Assembly (NCBI GenBank): GCA_964431385.1
Contig: CAYSJM010000007.1
Coordinates: 1-64,000, forward strand
DNA: 64,000 nt
Origin: UTCHB3 sp964431385
GTDB taxonomy: Bacteria > Bacteroidota > Ignavibacteria > Ignavibacteriales > Ignavibacteriaceae
Reading direction: 5' to 3'
Shown: positions 1 through 8,616 of the stretch, piece after piece
Layout of the letters: each line of letters starts with the position of its first letter
Numbering within the stretch: the stretch's first letter is position 1
The notes under the pieces: model-generated
What the model was told of the DNA's origin: nothing
Databases searched by the model: none
What the model saw: the letters and a program-made list of their open reading frames with translations, nothing else
Program-made: the position numbers and the translations under genes

Positions 1-896
1 GTGACAGTTCTGGTGTCATCTTTTTTGTCGAGATTTCTGGTGTTGGTGTTGTTTTTCACCTCACGAGTGATCTCTCTTGCAGATTCATCCACCTTGTCAG
101 ACTTTAACGAACCGTTGTTCCTGGTTTTGGTTATTTCTATTTTCTCATCGTTTCTGTCAGCGGTTCTGTTGAGGTCGATGTTCCTGATCTTTACGCTGCC
201 ATCAGATTTGTTGTTACCTCGGTCTTTTGCATTTGTGAAGTCGATATCACGAGTTTTCACATTGCCACCACCTCTTTTTTCAAGAATTCTTGGGTCGATT
301 CCTTCATTAACCACACGATCGCGGTATTTGTAGTTTGAGAACGATTGTGTTCTCTCGTAGCATCTGTCGGCACCATATCCACTAAAGTAGTAATCATATA
401 TATTGTGTCTGTGGAAGTCTCTCATCCTTACAAATCTCCAGTGATTTACAGGGATCACTATGTTGATTGTGAATGAGATTCCGTAGTTCCTGTTGAAAGT
501 TGCATAAGGTGAAAGTGGAGCCCAACCAATATAGTCGTCATCATATCTCCATTCTACCCATGCAGGAGCCCATTCGTAACCGGGAACCCAAACCCATCCT
601 TCCCAATTGTCGTAATACCATCTTCCGTAGTGAAAAACGATATCACCAAATGCTTCGTCTGAATCCCAGAACCAACCGTAGCTGGTGTAAATCCATCTTC
701 CGTAGGTGTAGGGTTGCCAGTTTGATCTTACGCGTGAGGGTTTCCAGACAACGACATTATCGATTTCCATCCAGTAACCATGTGCCCTAAGATCGTTGTA
801 GAAGGCGTTAAACCTTCCACGGCTAAAGCTGTTATCAGCATTTGTGTTAAATGCTAAAGCTGCAAAAACCAAAACTGCAAATAATATCCGTTTCAT
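1..896 (-). CDS. Secreted WxxGRW-repeat protein (DUF6600-like), 3' end outside window
   Basis: The frame is open from an ATG at 894-896 to the left edge, giving at least 298 codons; the stop is not in the window. The product begins with a signal peptide (MKRILFAVLVFAALAFNTNA). It continues with aromatic repeats: YGRWIYTSYGWFW, then FHYGRWYYDNWEGWVWVPG and WAPAWVEWR. This pattern is typical of the DUF6600 group of exported proteins of unknown function. The C-terminal half is rich in Asn, Asp, Arg and Lys and looks disordered. An AGAGAGG ribosome-binding site lies 5 nt before the ATG (902-908). A sigma-54-like promoter is seen about 30 nt upstream. The family call rests on memory of the motif; the reading frame itself is clear. 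Confidence 0.75.
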   Translation of the reverse strand, partial: MKRILFAVLVFAALAFNTNADNSFSRGRFNAFYNDLRAHGYWMEIDNVVVWKPSRVRSNWQPYTYGRWIYTSYGWFWDSDEAFGDIVFHYGRWYYDNWEGWVWVPGYEWAPAWVEWRYDDDYIGWAPLSPYATFNRNYGISFTINIVIPVNHWRFVRMRDFHRHNIYDYYFSGYGADRCYERTQSFSNYKYRDRVVNEGIDPRILEKRGGGNVKTRDIDFTNAKDRGNNKSDGSVKIRNIDLNRTADRNDEKIEITKTRNNGSLKSDKVDESAREITREVKNNTNTRNLDKKDDTRTV

Positions 897-925
897 TGTA
901 AACCTCTCTTTGTTTTGATACTAAT

Positions 926-944
926 GCTTCAAATACCGTGCCAA
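926..944 (-). promoter_or_regulatory. Candidate sigma-54 promoter with imperfect -12 element
   Basis: On the minus strand the sequence reads TTGGCACGGTATTTGAAGC. The TTGGCACG half matches the -24 consensus exactly. The -12 half is TTGAA where TTGCA is expected, so the usually invariant GC is GA. It lies about 33 nt before the ATG of the WxxGRW gene, a plausible distance. The mismatch keeps confidence low. Confidence 0.35.
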
Positions 945-1061
945 TAATTTATCGTTGTTTTTGGGCTATTTTAGCATTTTTTCGACGAATGGAACTGTTC
1001 ACTATTTTGAACAGTTGTTCTATTAAATAGTTATTTCACTAAATATTTATAAAATGAGATT

Positions 1062-1658
1062 ATGATGTCAAAAGAAGTTTTATCTAAAAGTTTTGAAGCG
1101 GGAATGAATTTTGAAGAATTCCTAAAGAAAACCGAAGAGTTCGTAGCCCACACAGATGCCACTAACCTGTCTGAAGATGACCTGTTTATATATAATTATA
1201 CAAAACTGAATCTTCAAAGAATGCGAAGGGTTCTTAAAACTCACGGAGTTGAAGAACAGTTGGCAGCTAAGATTAAAGCAATCGATAAAAAACAGAATTG
1301 GATGATTATTACAGAGAACTGGTGTGGTGATTCTGCACAAAGTTCCCCCGAATTTTACAAGATGAGTCAACTAAATTCGAATATCGATCTGAGAATTGTA
1401 GAAAGAGATACTTTCCCCGAAGTTATGGATATGTACCTTACCGACGGCAAAAAGAGCATTCCAATTATCGTTGCGTTTGATGAAAATTGGGAACAACTTT
1501 GGAAGTGGGGTGCACGACCAAAAATTTTGCAGGATCAAATTAATGAGTGGACATCCCAAAACCTCCCGAAAGATGAATGGATCGAAAAAATACATCTGTG
1601 GTATGGTAAAAACAAAGGAAAAGAAGTCTTTGCTGAAATGAACTTTTTGTTGTTATAA
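1062..1658 (+). CDS. Thioredoxin-like fold protein, WCGDS type
   Basis: This 198-residue cytoplasmic protein has a thioredoxin-fold core in its second half. WMIITENWCGDSAQSSP lies at the position of the redox motif and is followed by the cis-Pro signature KSIPIIVAF. The active site has a single cysteine (WCGDSAQS) and not CxxC, so a classical disulfide exchange role is doubtful. Members with the WCGDS motif are common in Bacteroidota and their role is not known to me. The gene stands alone, with a divergent gene upstream and a ferredoxin reductase 54 nt downstream on the same strand. The second ATG of the ATGATG start is an equally possible initiator. Confidence 0.75.
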   Translation: MMSKEVLSKSFEAGMNFEEFLKKTEEFVAHTDATNLSEDDLFIYNYTKLNLQRMRRVLKTHGVEEQLAAKIKAIDKKQNWMIITENWCGDSAQSSPEFYKMSQLNSNIDLRIVERDTFPEVMDMYLTDGKKSIPIIVAFDENWEQLWKWGARPKILQDQINEWTSQNLPKDEWIEKIHLWYGKNKGKEVFAEMNFLLL

Positions 1659-1712
1659 TTCTGTTTCATTATTATTATAGATCAGTATTGTAACTCAAAA
1701 AGCAAGGAAGTC

Positions 1713-2783
1713 ATGTCAATTCTCACCCAATCGGGTTTATTAAGGCTTAAAGTTGAAAAAATAGTCCATGAAACTGAAGATGCAATTTCAATTTTGCTTA
1801 AGGAAGTGGACGGAAAAGAATTTTCTTTCAAATCGGGGCAGTTCCTAACATTTGTATTTGATCGGGATGGTAAAGAGATCCGTCGCTGTTATTCGATCTT
1901 TACTCATCCATCTCAACTGCCTGAGGCCGGTATCGCTATAAAGAAGGTACCCGGTGGCTTTGTTTCGGATAACAAGATGGATAATCTAAAAGAGGGTGAT
2001 GTGTTGCCTGCACTCGTACCGATGGGAAACTTTGTAAGGCGAAGTACTGAAAAGAAAAATCTGATCATTTTTGGTGCAGGAAGCGGGATTACTCCCCTGC
2101 TTTCAATCATTCAGGATGCTATCATCGATGAAAATATCGAGAGTATTGTACTCCATTATGTGAACAGACACGAAAACAGTATAATTTTCCGGGATCGTCT
2201 GAATAATCTGGTAAAAGAAAATCAGAAGTTTACTGTGGTAAACCATATCACTCAACCGTTAAACGGGTGGAACGGAAGTAAAGGAAGAATAAACAGAGAA
2301 AAGGCACTCGAGATTTTGACTTCACTTCCCGAAGAATACAGAAGAAACTCACAAATTTTTATGTGCGGTCCCGGGTCGATGATGGAGGATATTACCTCTG
2401 CAGCACTCGAGGCTGGATTTGATAAAAAAGAGATAAACAGGGAGGTATTCAGTTTTGCCATTAAGAATGAGTCAAGATTGGATATTGAACCTGTTGCCCG
2501 GGAAGTTTCTATAATTGCCGGTGGAAGGTCTTTTGATGTGGTGGTTGAACCGGGTGATTCAATTCTCGAGACGGCTTTAAATGCCGGAATTGATCTGCCG
2601 TTTTCTTGTCAGTATGGTTCATGCACCACTTGCAAAACAAGACTTGTTTCTGGGAAAGTGGTTATGCTTGAACAAACAGGTTTGTCAGATGAAGAGATCG
2701 AAAAGGGTATTTGTCTCACATGTGTTGGCTATCCGGCGAGTGATAATGTTATAATTAACTACGATGATCCGCTGATTAAGTAG
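1713..2783 (+). CDS. PaaE-type ferredoxin reductase (FAD, NAD(P)H, 2Fe-2S)
   Basis: The 356-residue protein has three domains in the order of PaaE, HcrC and related oxygenase reductases. The FAD-binding barrel carries RRCYSIF (the RxYS motif). The NAD(P)H-binding domain carries GAGSGITPLLSI and later MCGPGSM. The C-terminal 2Fe-2S ferredoxin domain carries CQYGSCTTC and a fourth cysteine in GICLTC. It passes electrons from NAD(P)H to an oxygenase or similar partner. No phenylacetate or other oxygenase genes lie nearby, so the partner is unknown. The ATG has an AAGGAAG ribosome-binding site. Its 3' end overlaps the convergent MFS gene by 8 nt. Confidence 0.88.
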   Translation: MSILTQSGLLRLKVEKIVHETEDAISILLKEVDGKEFSFKSGQFLTFVFDRDGKEIRRCYSIFTHPSQLPEAGIAIKKVPGGFVSDNKMDNLKEGDVLPALVPMGNFVRRSTEKKNLIIFGAGSGITPLLSIIQDAIIDENIESIVLHYVNRHENSIIFRDRLNNLVKENQKFTVVNHITQPLNGWNGSKGRINREKALEILTSLPEEYRRNSQIFMCGPGSMMEDITSAALEAGFDKKEINREVFSFAIKNESRLDIEPVAREVSIIAGGRSFDVVVEPGDSILETALNAGIDLPFSCQYGSCTTCKTRLVSGKVVMLEQTGLSDEEIEKGICLTCVGYPASDNVIINYDDPLIK

Positions 2784-3993
2784 TTACTTCTTTTTCTTCT
2801 TTAACAAAAGCAAGGACTATAATTCCTGCAACAAAGAAGAATAGAAGTGAAAGAATTGCATACCTCTGGCTGCCCGTTGCGGAGCTGATAAGTCCAAAAA
2901 CGAGTGGTCCGAGGATTGCAGAACTTTTCCCAAAAAATGAGTAAAAACCAAAAAATTCAGTCTTTTTGTCGGGTGGAGTTAGTTGTGACATTAGAGCTCT
3001 TGAAATTGACTGACTTGAACCCATCGCCCCACCTGCAAGAAACCCAACCAGATAAAAATACGATTTTTCGGTAATCCAAAAAGCAAGAGCAACTGTAAAA
3101 ATCCAGATAAAAAGTGTAATCATCAGGCTTTTTTTATGTCCGATGGTATCTGAAATAATCCCAAAAAGAACCGACCCCAGAATTGCAGTCCCCTGAACCG
3201 ACATAAAAAATATTATCAACTCCCCTTTGCTAAAACCGAGTGTGGTAGTGGCATAAATTCCCGCAAAATAGATTATTGTATTCACACCCTCGATAAAAAA
3301 GAAGAACGACAACAAAAAGATAGCCAAATTTCGATAGGTTTTTAAGTGTCGCATCGTAAAAAACACCCGTTTTAAACCAATCGAAAAATAGGACTCACCC
3401 GCCGGTTTTTCTTTTTTATTCTCTTTTAATAAAATCAGGGTTGGAAGTGCAAAAATCAAAAAGAAAAGTGCAGCTACGGGAAAAGATTCGCTTATTAATT
3501 CCATTTGAATGAATGGCATTAAAATAAGGAGTGAACTTAATGAACCGAGATACCCCATCGCATAACCATAACCACTAACTCTGCCAAAATTTTTCGGTTT
3601 GGTTATTTCGGGAAGGAATGAATCGTAAAAGATTAGTCCAGCTTCAAAACCGATATTGGCAACTATCAGAAGTGCCAAACCGAGCACCACATCCCCTGGA
3701 CCTACAAAATACAGAAGTGCGGTTGCGGTGATGCAAAGCAGTGAGAAAAATGTAAGGAATCGTTTTTTAGTGGAAGTGTAGTCGGCAACGGCACCAAGTA
3801 CCGGGGAAATAAGGGCAGCCACGAGCATTGAAACCGAAGTTCCCAGCCCCCAGTAAAAATCGCCCTCGGATTTGTTGAGGTTTACTGTTTCCTTGAAGTA
3901 GATGGCATATAAAAAAGTAACAACAATGATTGAATAAGAAGTATTTGCAAAGTCATAAAGAGTCCAGACAAATATCTTCTTTTTTTCATTCAT
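2776..3993 (-). CDS. MFS transporter, UMF1/Atg22-like
   Basis: A 405-residue integral membrane protein with about 12 hydrophobic segments. The N-terminus WTLYDFANTSYSIIVVTF is the hallmark of the UMF1 (Atg22-like) branch of the major facilitator superfamily. The motif GAVADYTSTKKRFL after the second pair of helices matches the MFS cytoplasmic loop 2-3 motif. The substrate is unknown; eukaryotic Atg22 relatives export amino acids from the vacuole. The start overlaps the end of nusB by 8 nt, so the two are probably co-transcribed. Confidence 0.85.
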   Translation of the reverse strand: MNEKKKIFVWTLYDFANTSYSIIVVTFLYAIYFKETVNLNKSEGDFYWGLGTSVSMLVAALISPVLGAVADYTSTKKRFLTFFSLLCITATALLYFVGPGDVVLGLALLIVANIGFEAGLIFYDSFLPEITKPKNFGRVSGYGYAMGYLGSLSSLLILMPFIQMELISESFPVAALFFLIFALPTLILLKENKKEKPAGESYFSIGLKRVFFTMRHLKTYRNLAIFLLSFFFFIEGVNTIIYFAGIYATTTLGFSKGELIIFFMSVQGTAILGSVLFGIISDTIGHKKSLMITLFIWIFTVALAFWITEKSYFYLVGFLAGGAMGSSQSISRALMSQLTPPDKKTEFFGFYSFFGKSSAILGPLVFGLISSATGSQRYAILSLLFFFVAGIIVLAFVKEEKEVTT

Positions 3994-4474
3994 TAGGTTT
4001 TGTCGATTTAATTATCGATTCTTCGATCAATCCCCTGCCCGTTTTTGATATTTTGCCCTCCTTTTCGAGGTCTTCATATATCTTATCGAGCAAACCATTA
4101 ATAAATTTCCCACTTGCGGCAGTGCTATAGTCTTTGGCAATTTCAATAATTTCATTCATTGTAACTTTTCGGGGGATATCGGAGAAGTACCTGAATTCAC
4201 AAATCGCGATTCTAAGAAGAATTCTGTCGATTCTTGCCATCCTTTCAATTTCCCAGTTTTTTGTATAATTCTCGATCAGCTCATCAAAAGCGGGGGTGTA
4301 GGAAATTGTTTTTCTGACAAGATTTTCAAAAAAGTCTCTCTCTGCGGAATCGATAATTTCTTCCGAGAGCTCACCGGCAGTCACTTCAATCCCCTCTCTG
4401 TTATATGAGTGGGCGTATAGAACCTGCAGTACTTTTTCTCTAATTATTCTTCTGTTGGATTTTTTCTTAAGCAT
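3986..4474 (-). CDS. nusB: Transcription antitermination factor NusB
   Basis: A 162-residue all-helical protein of the NusB family. The N-terminus RRIIREKVLQVLYAH and the central WEIERMARIDRILLRIAICE match the family. So does the C-terminal NEIIEIAKDYSTAASGKFINGLLDKI. NusB binds boxA RNA with NusE/S10 and promotes antitermination of rRNA transcription. It is slightly longer than E. coli NusB at the C-terminus. It heads a short minus-strand unit with the MFS gene, which it overlaps by 8 nt. Confidence 0.95.
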   Translation of the reverse strand: MLKKKSNRRIIREKVLQVLYAHSYNREGIEVTAGELSEEIIDSAERDFFENLVRKTISYTPAFDELIENYTKNWEIERMARIDRILLRIAICEFRYFSDIPRKVTMNEIIEIAKDYSTAASGKFINGLLDKIYEDLEKEGKISKTGRGLIEESIIKSTKPNE

Positions 4475-4558
4475 AAATGATATTTGGGTGTGAAAAGAAA
4501 GTCGAATCTGAGTATAAAATTTAAAATTCAGAGTTCAAATATACAAAACCCGGAGGGG

Positions 4559-5620
4559 TTATTTGACTCCGAACATCCAGAAATTGATTAAACCTACCAC
4601 TTCGCGGAGTTTATAGTACCTGACTGATTCCTCCGACATTTCCAAATCAGATTTGACAAGATCGACACTTAGATTATAAAATTCAGCCATTTCCTTCACT
4701 CTTGTGAGATGGAAACCGTCTGAGACCACAATTATTTTCTGATAACCGTTCCTCTGTATGAGTACATTTTTGATGTAACTAATCTGGTCGAGTGTTGATC
4801 TGCTCTGTGCTTCAATTCTTATATCGGCGGGATTAATTTTTTTCTGGAGCAGATAATAAAATGCAACATCGGCTTCGGGTAATTCACCAGGTGCATTACT
4901 GCCTGTCAGTTGCAATTTTTGCACAATCTTTCTGGTATATAACTGTAACCCTTTGTCAATTCTCATTTTAAGAATCGAACTCGGCTTGTTATATTTCCAG
5001 ACCGCTGCACCGAGTATAACCGCCACTTCGGCAGGATTTTTCTCGCTATAGGTTGAACCCGACTTCACACTTTCACTCACATGGATGTAGGTATATAAGA
5101 AAAGTGACGAGTAAAAGAAAAGGATGATAAGACCGGTATAGAGGAGAGCCCACTTCTTGGGTGAGAATATTTTGATGACCACAAAGGAAGCCAGAACCGC
5201 TTTAAAGGCGAAACCGATGTTAAATAGTACACCGGTGTAGAGTTTATAAAAGGGGGTATCCAAAAGGTTTAGATCGATTCCCGAATTCCTCTGATTCATG
5301 TAACCACCGGCGATCGTAAAACCAAAGCCGATGAACCAGAGTGCCAGCATCAACATTCTCTTTTTTGTAAATTCTTCCCTGTCTTTACACCAGAAGATTA
5401 TCAAGGAGACGATGAGCAATCCACTAAAAAGAAGTGTAAGGAAATTCCCCATGTACCAGAGGTTAAAATCATCAAAGTCGAGCCTGTGATTGATGTATTT
5501 ACCCAGTATCAAAGTAAGAAAATCGATGGCTCCCAGCAGAACAAAAACCAGAAGGTCAAAAATACCCGCGAGCATTTTTTTCGTTTTTTCGGTAAATAAT
5601 TTAATTATGCCGGGGGTCAT
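4559..5620 (-). CDS. YdcF/SanA-like membrane protein (DUF218)
   Basis: The 353-residue protein has an N-terminal half with about six transmembrane segments and a C-terminal DUF218 domain. That domain begins with AEVAVILGAAVWKYNKPSSI and carries SRSTLDQISYIKNVL and VVSDGFHLTRV, the conserved blocks of ElyC/SanA/YdcF proteins. These proteins are linked to envelope polysaccharide and peptidoglycan precursor metabolism, but the reaction is not established. The gene is monocistronic by spacing, with 84 nt to nusB and 147 nt to tonB. Confidence 0.8.
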   Translation of the reverse strand: MTPGIIKLFTEKTKKMLAGIFDLLVFVLLGAIDFLTLILGKYINHRLDFDDFNLWYMGNFLTLLFSGLLIVSLIIFWCKDREEFTKKRMLMLALWFIGFGFTIAGGYMNQRNSGIDLNLLDTPFYKLYTGVLFNIGFAFKAVLASFVVIKIFSPKKWALLYTGLIILFFYSSLFLYTYIHVSESVKSGSTYSEKNPAEVAVILGAAVWKYNKPSSILKMRIDKGLQLYTRKIVQKLQLTGSNAPGELPEADVAFYYLLQKKINPADIRIEAQSRSTLDQISYIKNVLIQRNGYQKIIVVSDGFHLTRVKEMAEFYNLSVDLVKSDLEMSEESVRYYKLREVVGLINFWMFGVK

Positions 5621-5766
5621 CTAAACTTGTATTTGTTTCCTCCTGAAATATAACAAAAAGTGCTTTCTGTTAAAAATTAATCTTCGAAAATATGTTGATC
5701 CGTAGTTCCCTGAGTTTCAGGTTCTAAAGGATTTGGGGCTTTTTCTTTTTCTTTTTGAACGAAATT

Positions 5767-6510
5767 TTAACGAAAATTTACAGGGATGAGCATCTGGACT
5801 TTAACGGGTTTTCCGTCTTTTTTTCCGGGGGAGAATTTGGTTCTTCGTACAGCGGAGATTGCGGAATTATCGCATGCGGGATGAATTCCTTTAGTGAGAA
5901 CAACAGAGGCGACATTGCCTAATTCATCGATAAATGCAGTCACATATACAGTGCCTGAAACTCCGGCGTCTTTAGCTGCCTGAGGGAACACAGCTTTGCT
6001 TTGTATGGCTTCAAATCCACCGATTGGCACAGGCATATAGGGCACAGCGGTATAATACACATTATCTTTTGGAGCATTTGATTTCCCGTCTTTCTCCGTC
6101 GATTTTGTGTTGGTTTCTTTATTTTTAAACTTGCCTTGTTTGTCCAAAGTCAGCAAGTCACCTTTGTCGATATCCTGACTTTCAAGTTTTATCTTCTCTT
6201 TTGGTGGAGCAAGAGTTACTTCAATTTCTTTGTTTATTGCAATTTCGGTATATGTTTTGGCGACTTTTGTTTTAGGAGTTGTCGGTTCACTCTTCTTTTG
6301 TGGTAACTCTTCTTCTTTGCGATTGTCAGGAAGTTCAATGGCATCATCAAGTTCAATTAGATCTTCCTTCCCGGCGATTGGTTTAACGACGGTCTTCGAA
6401 AATGGATAGAGTTTGAAGAGTAAAATCATAATAAACAGTGCCAGGATGGCACTTACTTCGAGTGAATTTCGATAATTCTTCTTCACATTGTAAAATGATA
6501 TTTCAGCCAT
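5767..6510 (-). CDS. TonB-family energy transducer
   Basis: The 247-residue protein has a short cytoplasmic N-terminus, one transmembrane helix (about residues 17-37), a charged Pro/Lys/Glu-rich periplasmic stretch and a C-terminal TonB domain. In that domain AVFPQAAKDAGVSGTVYVTA and VRRTKFSPGKKDGKPVKVQM are typical of TonB and of TonB-like proteins in Bacteroidota. It would couple the proton motive force, through an ExbB/ExbD-type motor, to outer-membrane receptors. No exbB or exbD is adjacent. The VanZ-like gene starts 29 nt upstream in the same direction. Confidence 0.88.
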   Translation of the reverse strand: MAEISFYNVKKNYRNSLEVSAILALFIMILLFKLYPFSKTVVKPIAGKEDLIELDDAIELPDNRKEEELPQKKSEPTTPKTKVAKTYTEIAINKEIEVTLAPPKEKIKLESQDIDKGDLLTLDKQGKFKNKETNTKSTEKDGKSNAPKDNVYYTAVPYMPVPIGGFEAIQSKAVFPQAAKDAGVSGTVYVTAFIDELGNVASVVLTKGIHPACDNSAISAVRRTKFSPGKKDGKPVKVQMLIPVNFR

Positions 6511-6539
6511 TTACACTTCTTTTATTGATCATCTACTTT

Positions 6540-6929
6540 TTACCGATAAAGCCGTGGAAAAGTTCGCAGGATAAAATAGGCGAGTGCCAATCCGAGGGCC
6601 GCACCATTAATATCCGCCAAAATGTCGTACCATTCAAAAAATCTTCCGGGTATTACCAATTGGTGAACTTCATCCAAAACGCCATAAACAGAGGCAATTA
6701 TAAAAGTTTTCTGCATCAGTTTCATATCGTTTTTCCCTGTGTTATCACTCAGCCTTAATCGTGTAAAAAGGAGAAAACTTAAGACGGCATATCCCACAAA
6801 ATGGTTAAATTTATCACCGGATGGAGTTTCGGGTAAACTGTTTGAAGGTAATGTCGTTCCCAGAAAGAGAATAATCCAGTAAACTATTAGCACTATTAAA
6901 GATAATGATTTTTTACGCTCGAGCGTCAT
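6540..6929 (-). CDS. VanZ-like membrane protein
   Basis: A 129-residue protein with four predicted membrane segments. The motifs DKFNHFVGYAVLSFLLF and YGVLDEVHQLVIPGRFFEWYD, followed by a D-NGAALG segment, are typical of the VanZ/PF04892 family. Related proteins influence glycopeptide sensitivity, but the biochemical role is unknown. The start overlaps the end of the nnr gene by 4 nt (ATGA), which indicates translational coupling. Confidence 0.82.
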   Translation of the reverse strand: MTLERKKSLSLIVLIVYWIILFLGTTLPSNSLPETPSGDKFNHFVGYAVLSFLLFTRLRLSDNTGKNDMKLMQKTFIIASVYGVLDEVHQLVIPGRFFEWYDILADINGAALGLALAYFILRTFPRLYR

Positions 6930-8524
6930 GTGAGCTCTTCAATTTTTTTGATTGCAACGGGAAGATTTTTAATGATGGTGGATGCAGAAATAACCTCACC
7001 CGGTGAGTCTTTTCCGAGTAAGAGAGCTGATAGGTTGAAAGTGTGAATAGCATCTGCAATTCTGCTTGCAAAAAACTCGAGTGTTTCAGGATGTTGTTCC
7101 ATTAATAAATTCATTACCTCCTCTACCTCAATTGCGGGGAGAGCAAGAAGTTGTGCAAATGTGGAAGCAATAACACCGGCTATCCCGTCACCCGTTCCAA
7201 ATTTTGCGAGCTCAATTGTACCCGAGTCAAGAATAAAGTTTACATCTACAGAAGTGGAGATAAATACAGTTGAATGTTTAAGCACAAGAATACAACCTGT
7301 CTCTTTCGCAAAATTCTCGGCTGCTTGAAAAATATCCTGTTCAACTATTGAAAGAGGTTTACCGAGTATCCTGGCGAACTCACCTGTGTGTGGAAGCAAA
7401 ATTTTCCCTCTCAGGTTGTAATTTGTGTAGTTGCCATCGTGGAGAGGCACCAACGCATCTGCATCAAGAATAACCAATCGATTTTCAATTTTAAGAATTT
7501 TTTCGAGTGCGATGGTCGTTTCAGGTGAGATGCCGATTCCCGGACCAACGAGCAACACATCTTTTTTAATAAGTGCATCAAATACTGATTTCACATATTC
7601 ACTGTTAAAATTGACGGGGAATTCAGTAACCACGGCTTCAGGAAGTTTTCCAAGTAGTACCGCTGCTGCTTTTTCAGAAGTGAAAATTACAGGTGAACCG
7701 GAACCCGAATTAAAAGAAGCCATATAGGCAAGTGTAGCTGAACCGGGGTATCTGTTCGATCCCGCAATTACTACAGGACCACCGGAGGAATATTTATTGA
7801 TAGTTCGACTTTTTGAAGGAATTACACTTCTGACATCGCTCAATTCATAGAGTTTCCAATTTTCATCCAGTTCAAGACTATCAGCATGAAAACCGATGTA
7901 ACCTGCATCGATCATCCCTCTGGATTCCATTCCTTTCCCGTAAAAGTAGCCTCTTTTTAGCGTGCACAGAGCTACGGTGTAGTCAGCCCTAAAAACTATT
8001 CCTCCATTCCCTGTGTCGGGATCGAGACCGGAAGGAATATCTATCGAAACTTTAATTCCTGCTTCTTCATTCAGTGTTACTATTATTTCATCGTATGGGA
8101 AGCGTGGTTCGCCCTTGCTACCTGTTCCAAGAAGAGCATCGAGAATGACAAAACTTGGTGCAAGAAGTTCTTTTAGCTGCTCAACATCTTTATATTTGAA
8201 AATGGAAATATCCCGCACGACCGCTGTAAGCAACTCAAAAGCATAAAAAGTCTCCTCCGTAAACTCATCTGTTTCGTCAACAAAGACTACAGTTACCCTC
8301 CAATTCATATCGCGAAGATGACGGGCGGCTACAAATCCATCGCCTCCGTTATTACCTTTCCCACAAATTATCGTGACAGTTTTAGACTCAGCTTGAAGTG
8401 TGTCTAAAAAAGTTGCGATGCTCCTTCCCGCATTTTCCATCAGAAGTGTGCTATCGAATCCAAAATCTTCGATTGCTATTCTGTCAACTTCGCGAGCCTC
8501 ATTTGCAGTTAAAACAGGTCTCAT
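6926..8524 (-). CDS. nnr: Bifunctional NAD(P)HX epimerase/dehydratase
   Basis: The 532-residue protein joins both NAD(P)H-hydrate repair domains, as in E. coli YjeF/Nnr. The N-terminal epimerase domain carries ENAGRSIA and ICGKGNNGGDGFVAARHL. The C-terminal ADP-dependent dehydratase is ribokinase-like and carries ILLPHTGEFARIL and FGTGDGIAGVIAS. The enzyme converts the R and S forms of hydrated NADH and NADPH back to NADH and NADPH. It lies just downstream of the complex I genes but is separated from nuoN by a terminator hairpin, so co-transcription is unlikely. It heads the nnr-vanZ-tonB run. Confidence 0.94.
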   Translation of the reverse strand: MRPVLTANEAREVDRIAIEDFGFDSTLLMENAGRSIATFLDTLQAESKTVTIICGKGNNGGDGFVAARHLRDMNWRVTVVFVDETDEFTEETFYAFELLTAVVRDISIFKYKDVEQLKELLAPSFVILDALLGTGSKGEPRFPYDEIIVTLNEEAGIKVSIDIPSGLDPDTGNGGIVFRADYTVALCTLKRGYFYGKGMESRGMIDAGYIGFHADSLELDENWKLYELSDVRSVIPSKSRTINKYSSGGPVVIAGSNRYPGSATLAYMASFNSGSGSPVIFTSEKAAAVLLGKLPEAVVTEFPVNFNSEYVKSVFDALIKKDVLLVGPGIGISPETTIALEKILKIENRLVILDADALVPLHDGNYTNYNLRGKILLPHTGEFARILGKPLSIVEQDIFQAAENFAKETGCILVLKHSTVFISTSVDVNFILDSGTIELAKFGTGDGIAGVIASTFAQLLALPAIEVEEVMNLLMEQHPETLEFFASRIADAIHTFNLSALLLGKDSPGEVISASTIIKNLPVAIKKIEELT

Positions 8525-8547
8525 TCCACTCTCCCGTGTAAAAAAAA

Positions 8548-8597
8548 ACTGTATCGTGAGGCCTCAGATTGATCTGAAAGCAGATTCTCGATACAGT
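8548..8597 (-). terminator. Intrinsic terminator after nuoN
   Basis: ACTGTATCG at 8548-8556 pairs with CGATACAGT at 8589-8597, a 9-bp stem. The loop is long and partly paired. On the minus strand the stem is followed by a run of U (8541-8547). It ends the nuoJ-nuoN transcript before nnr. Confidence 0.7.
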
Positions 8598-8616
8598 TAA
8601 AAAATGAAAAAAGTTA

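Noticed and set aside
500..790. Plus-strand ORF of 96 codons
   Set aside because: It is the antisense shadow of the WxxGRW gene, which is open from 896 to the left edge with a signal peptide and repeats.
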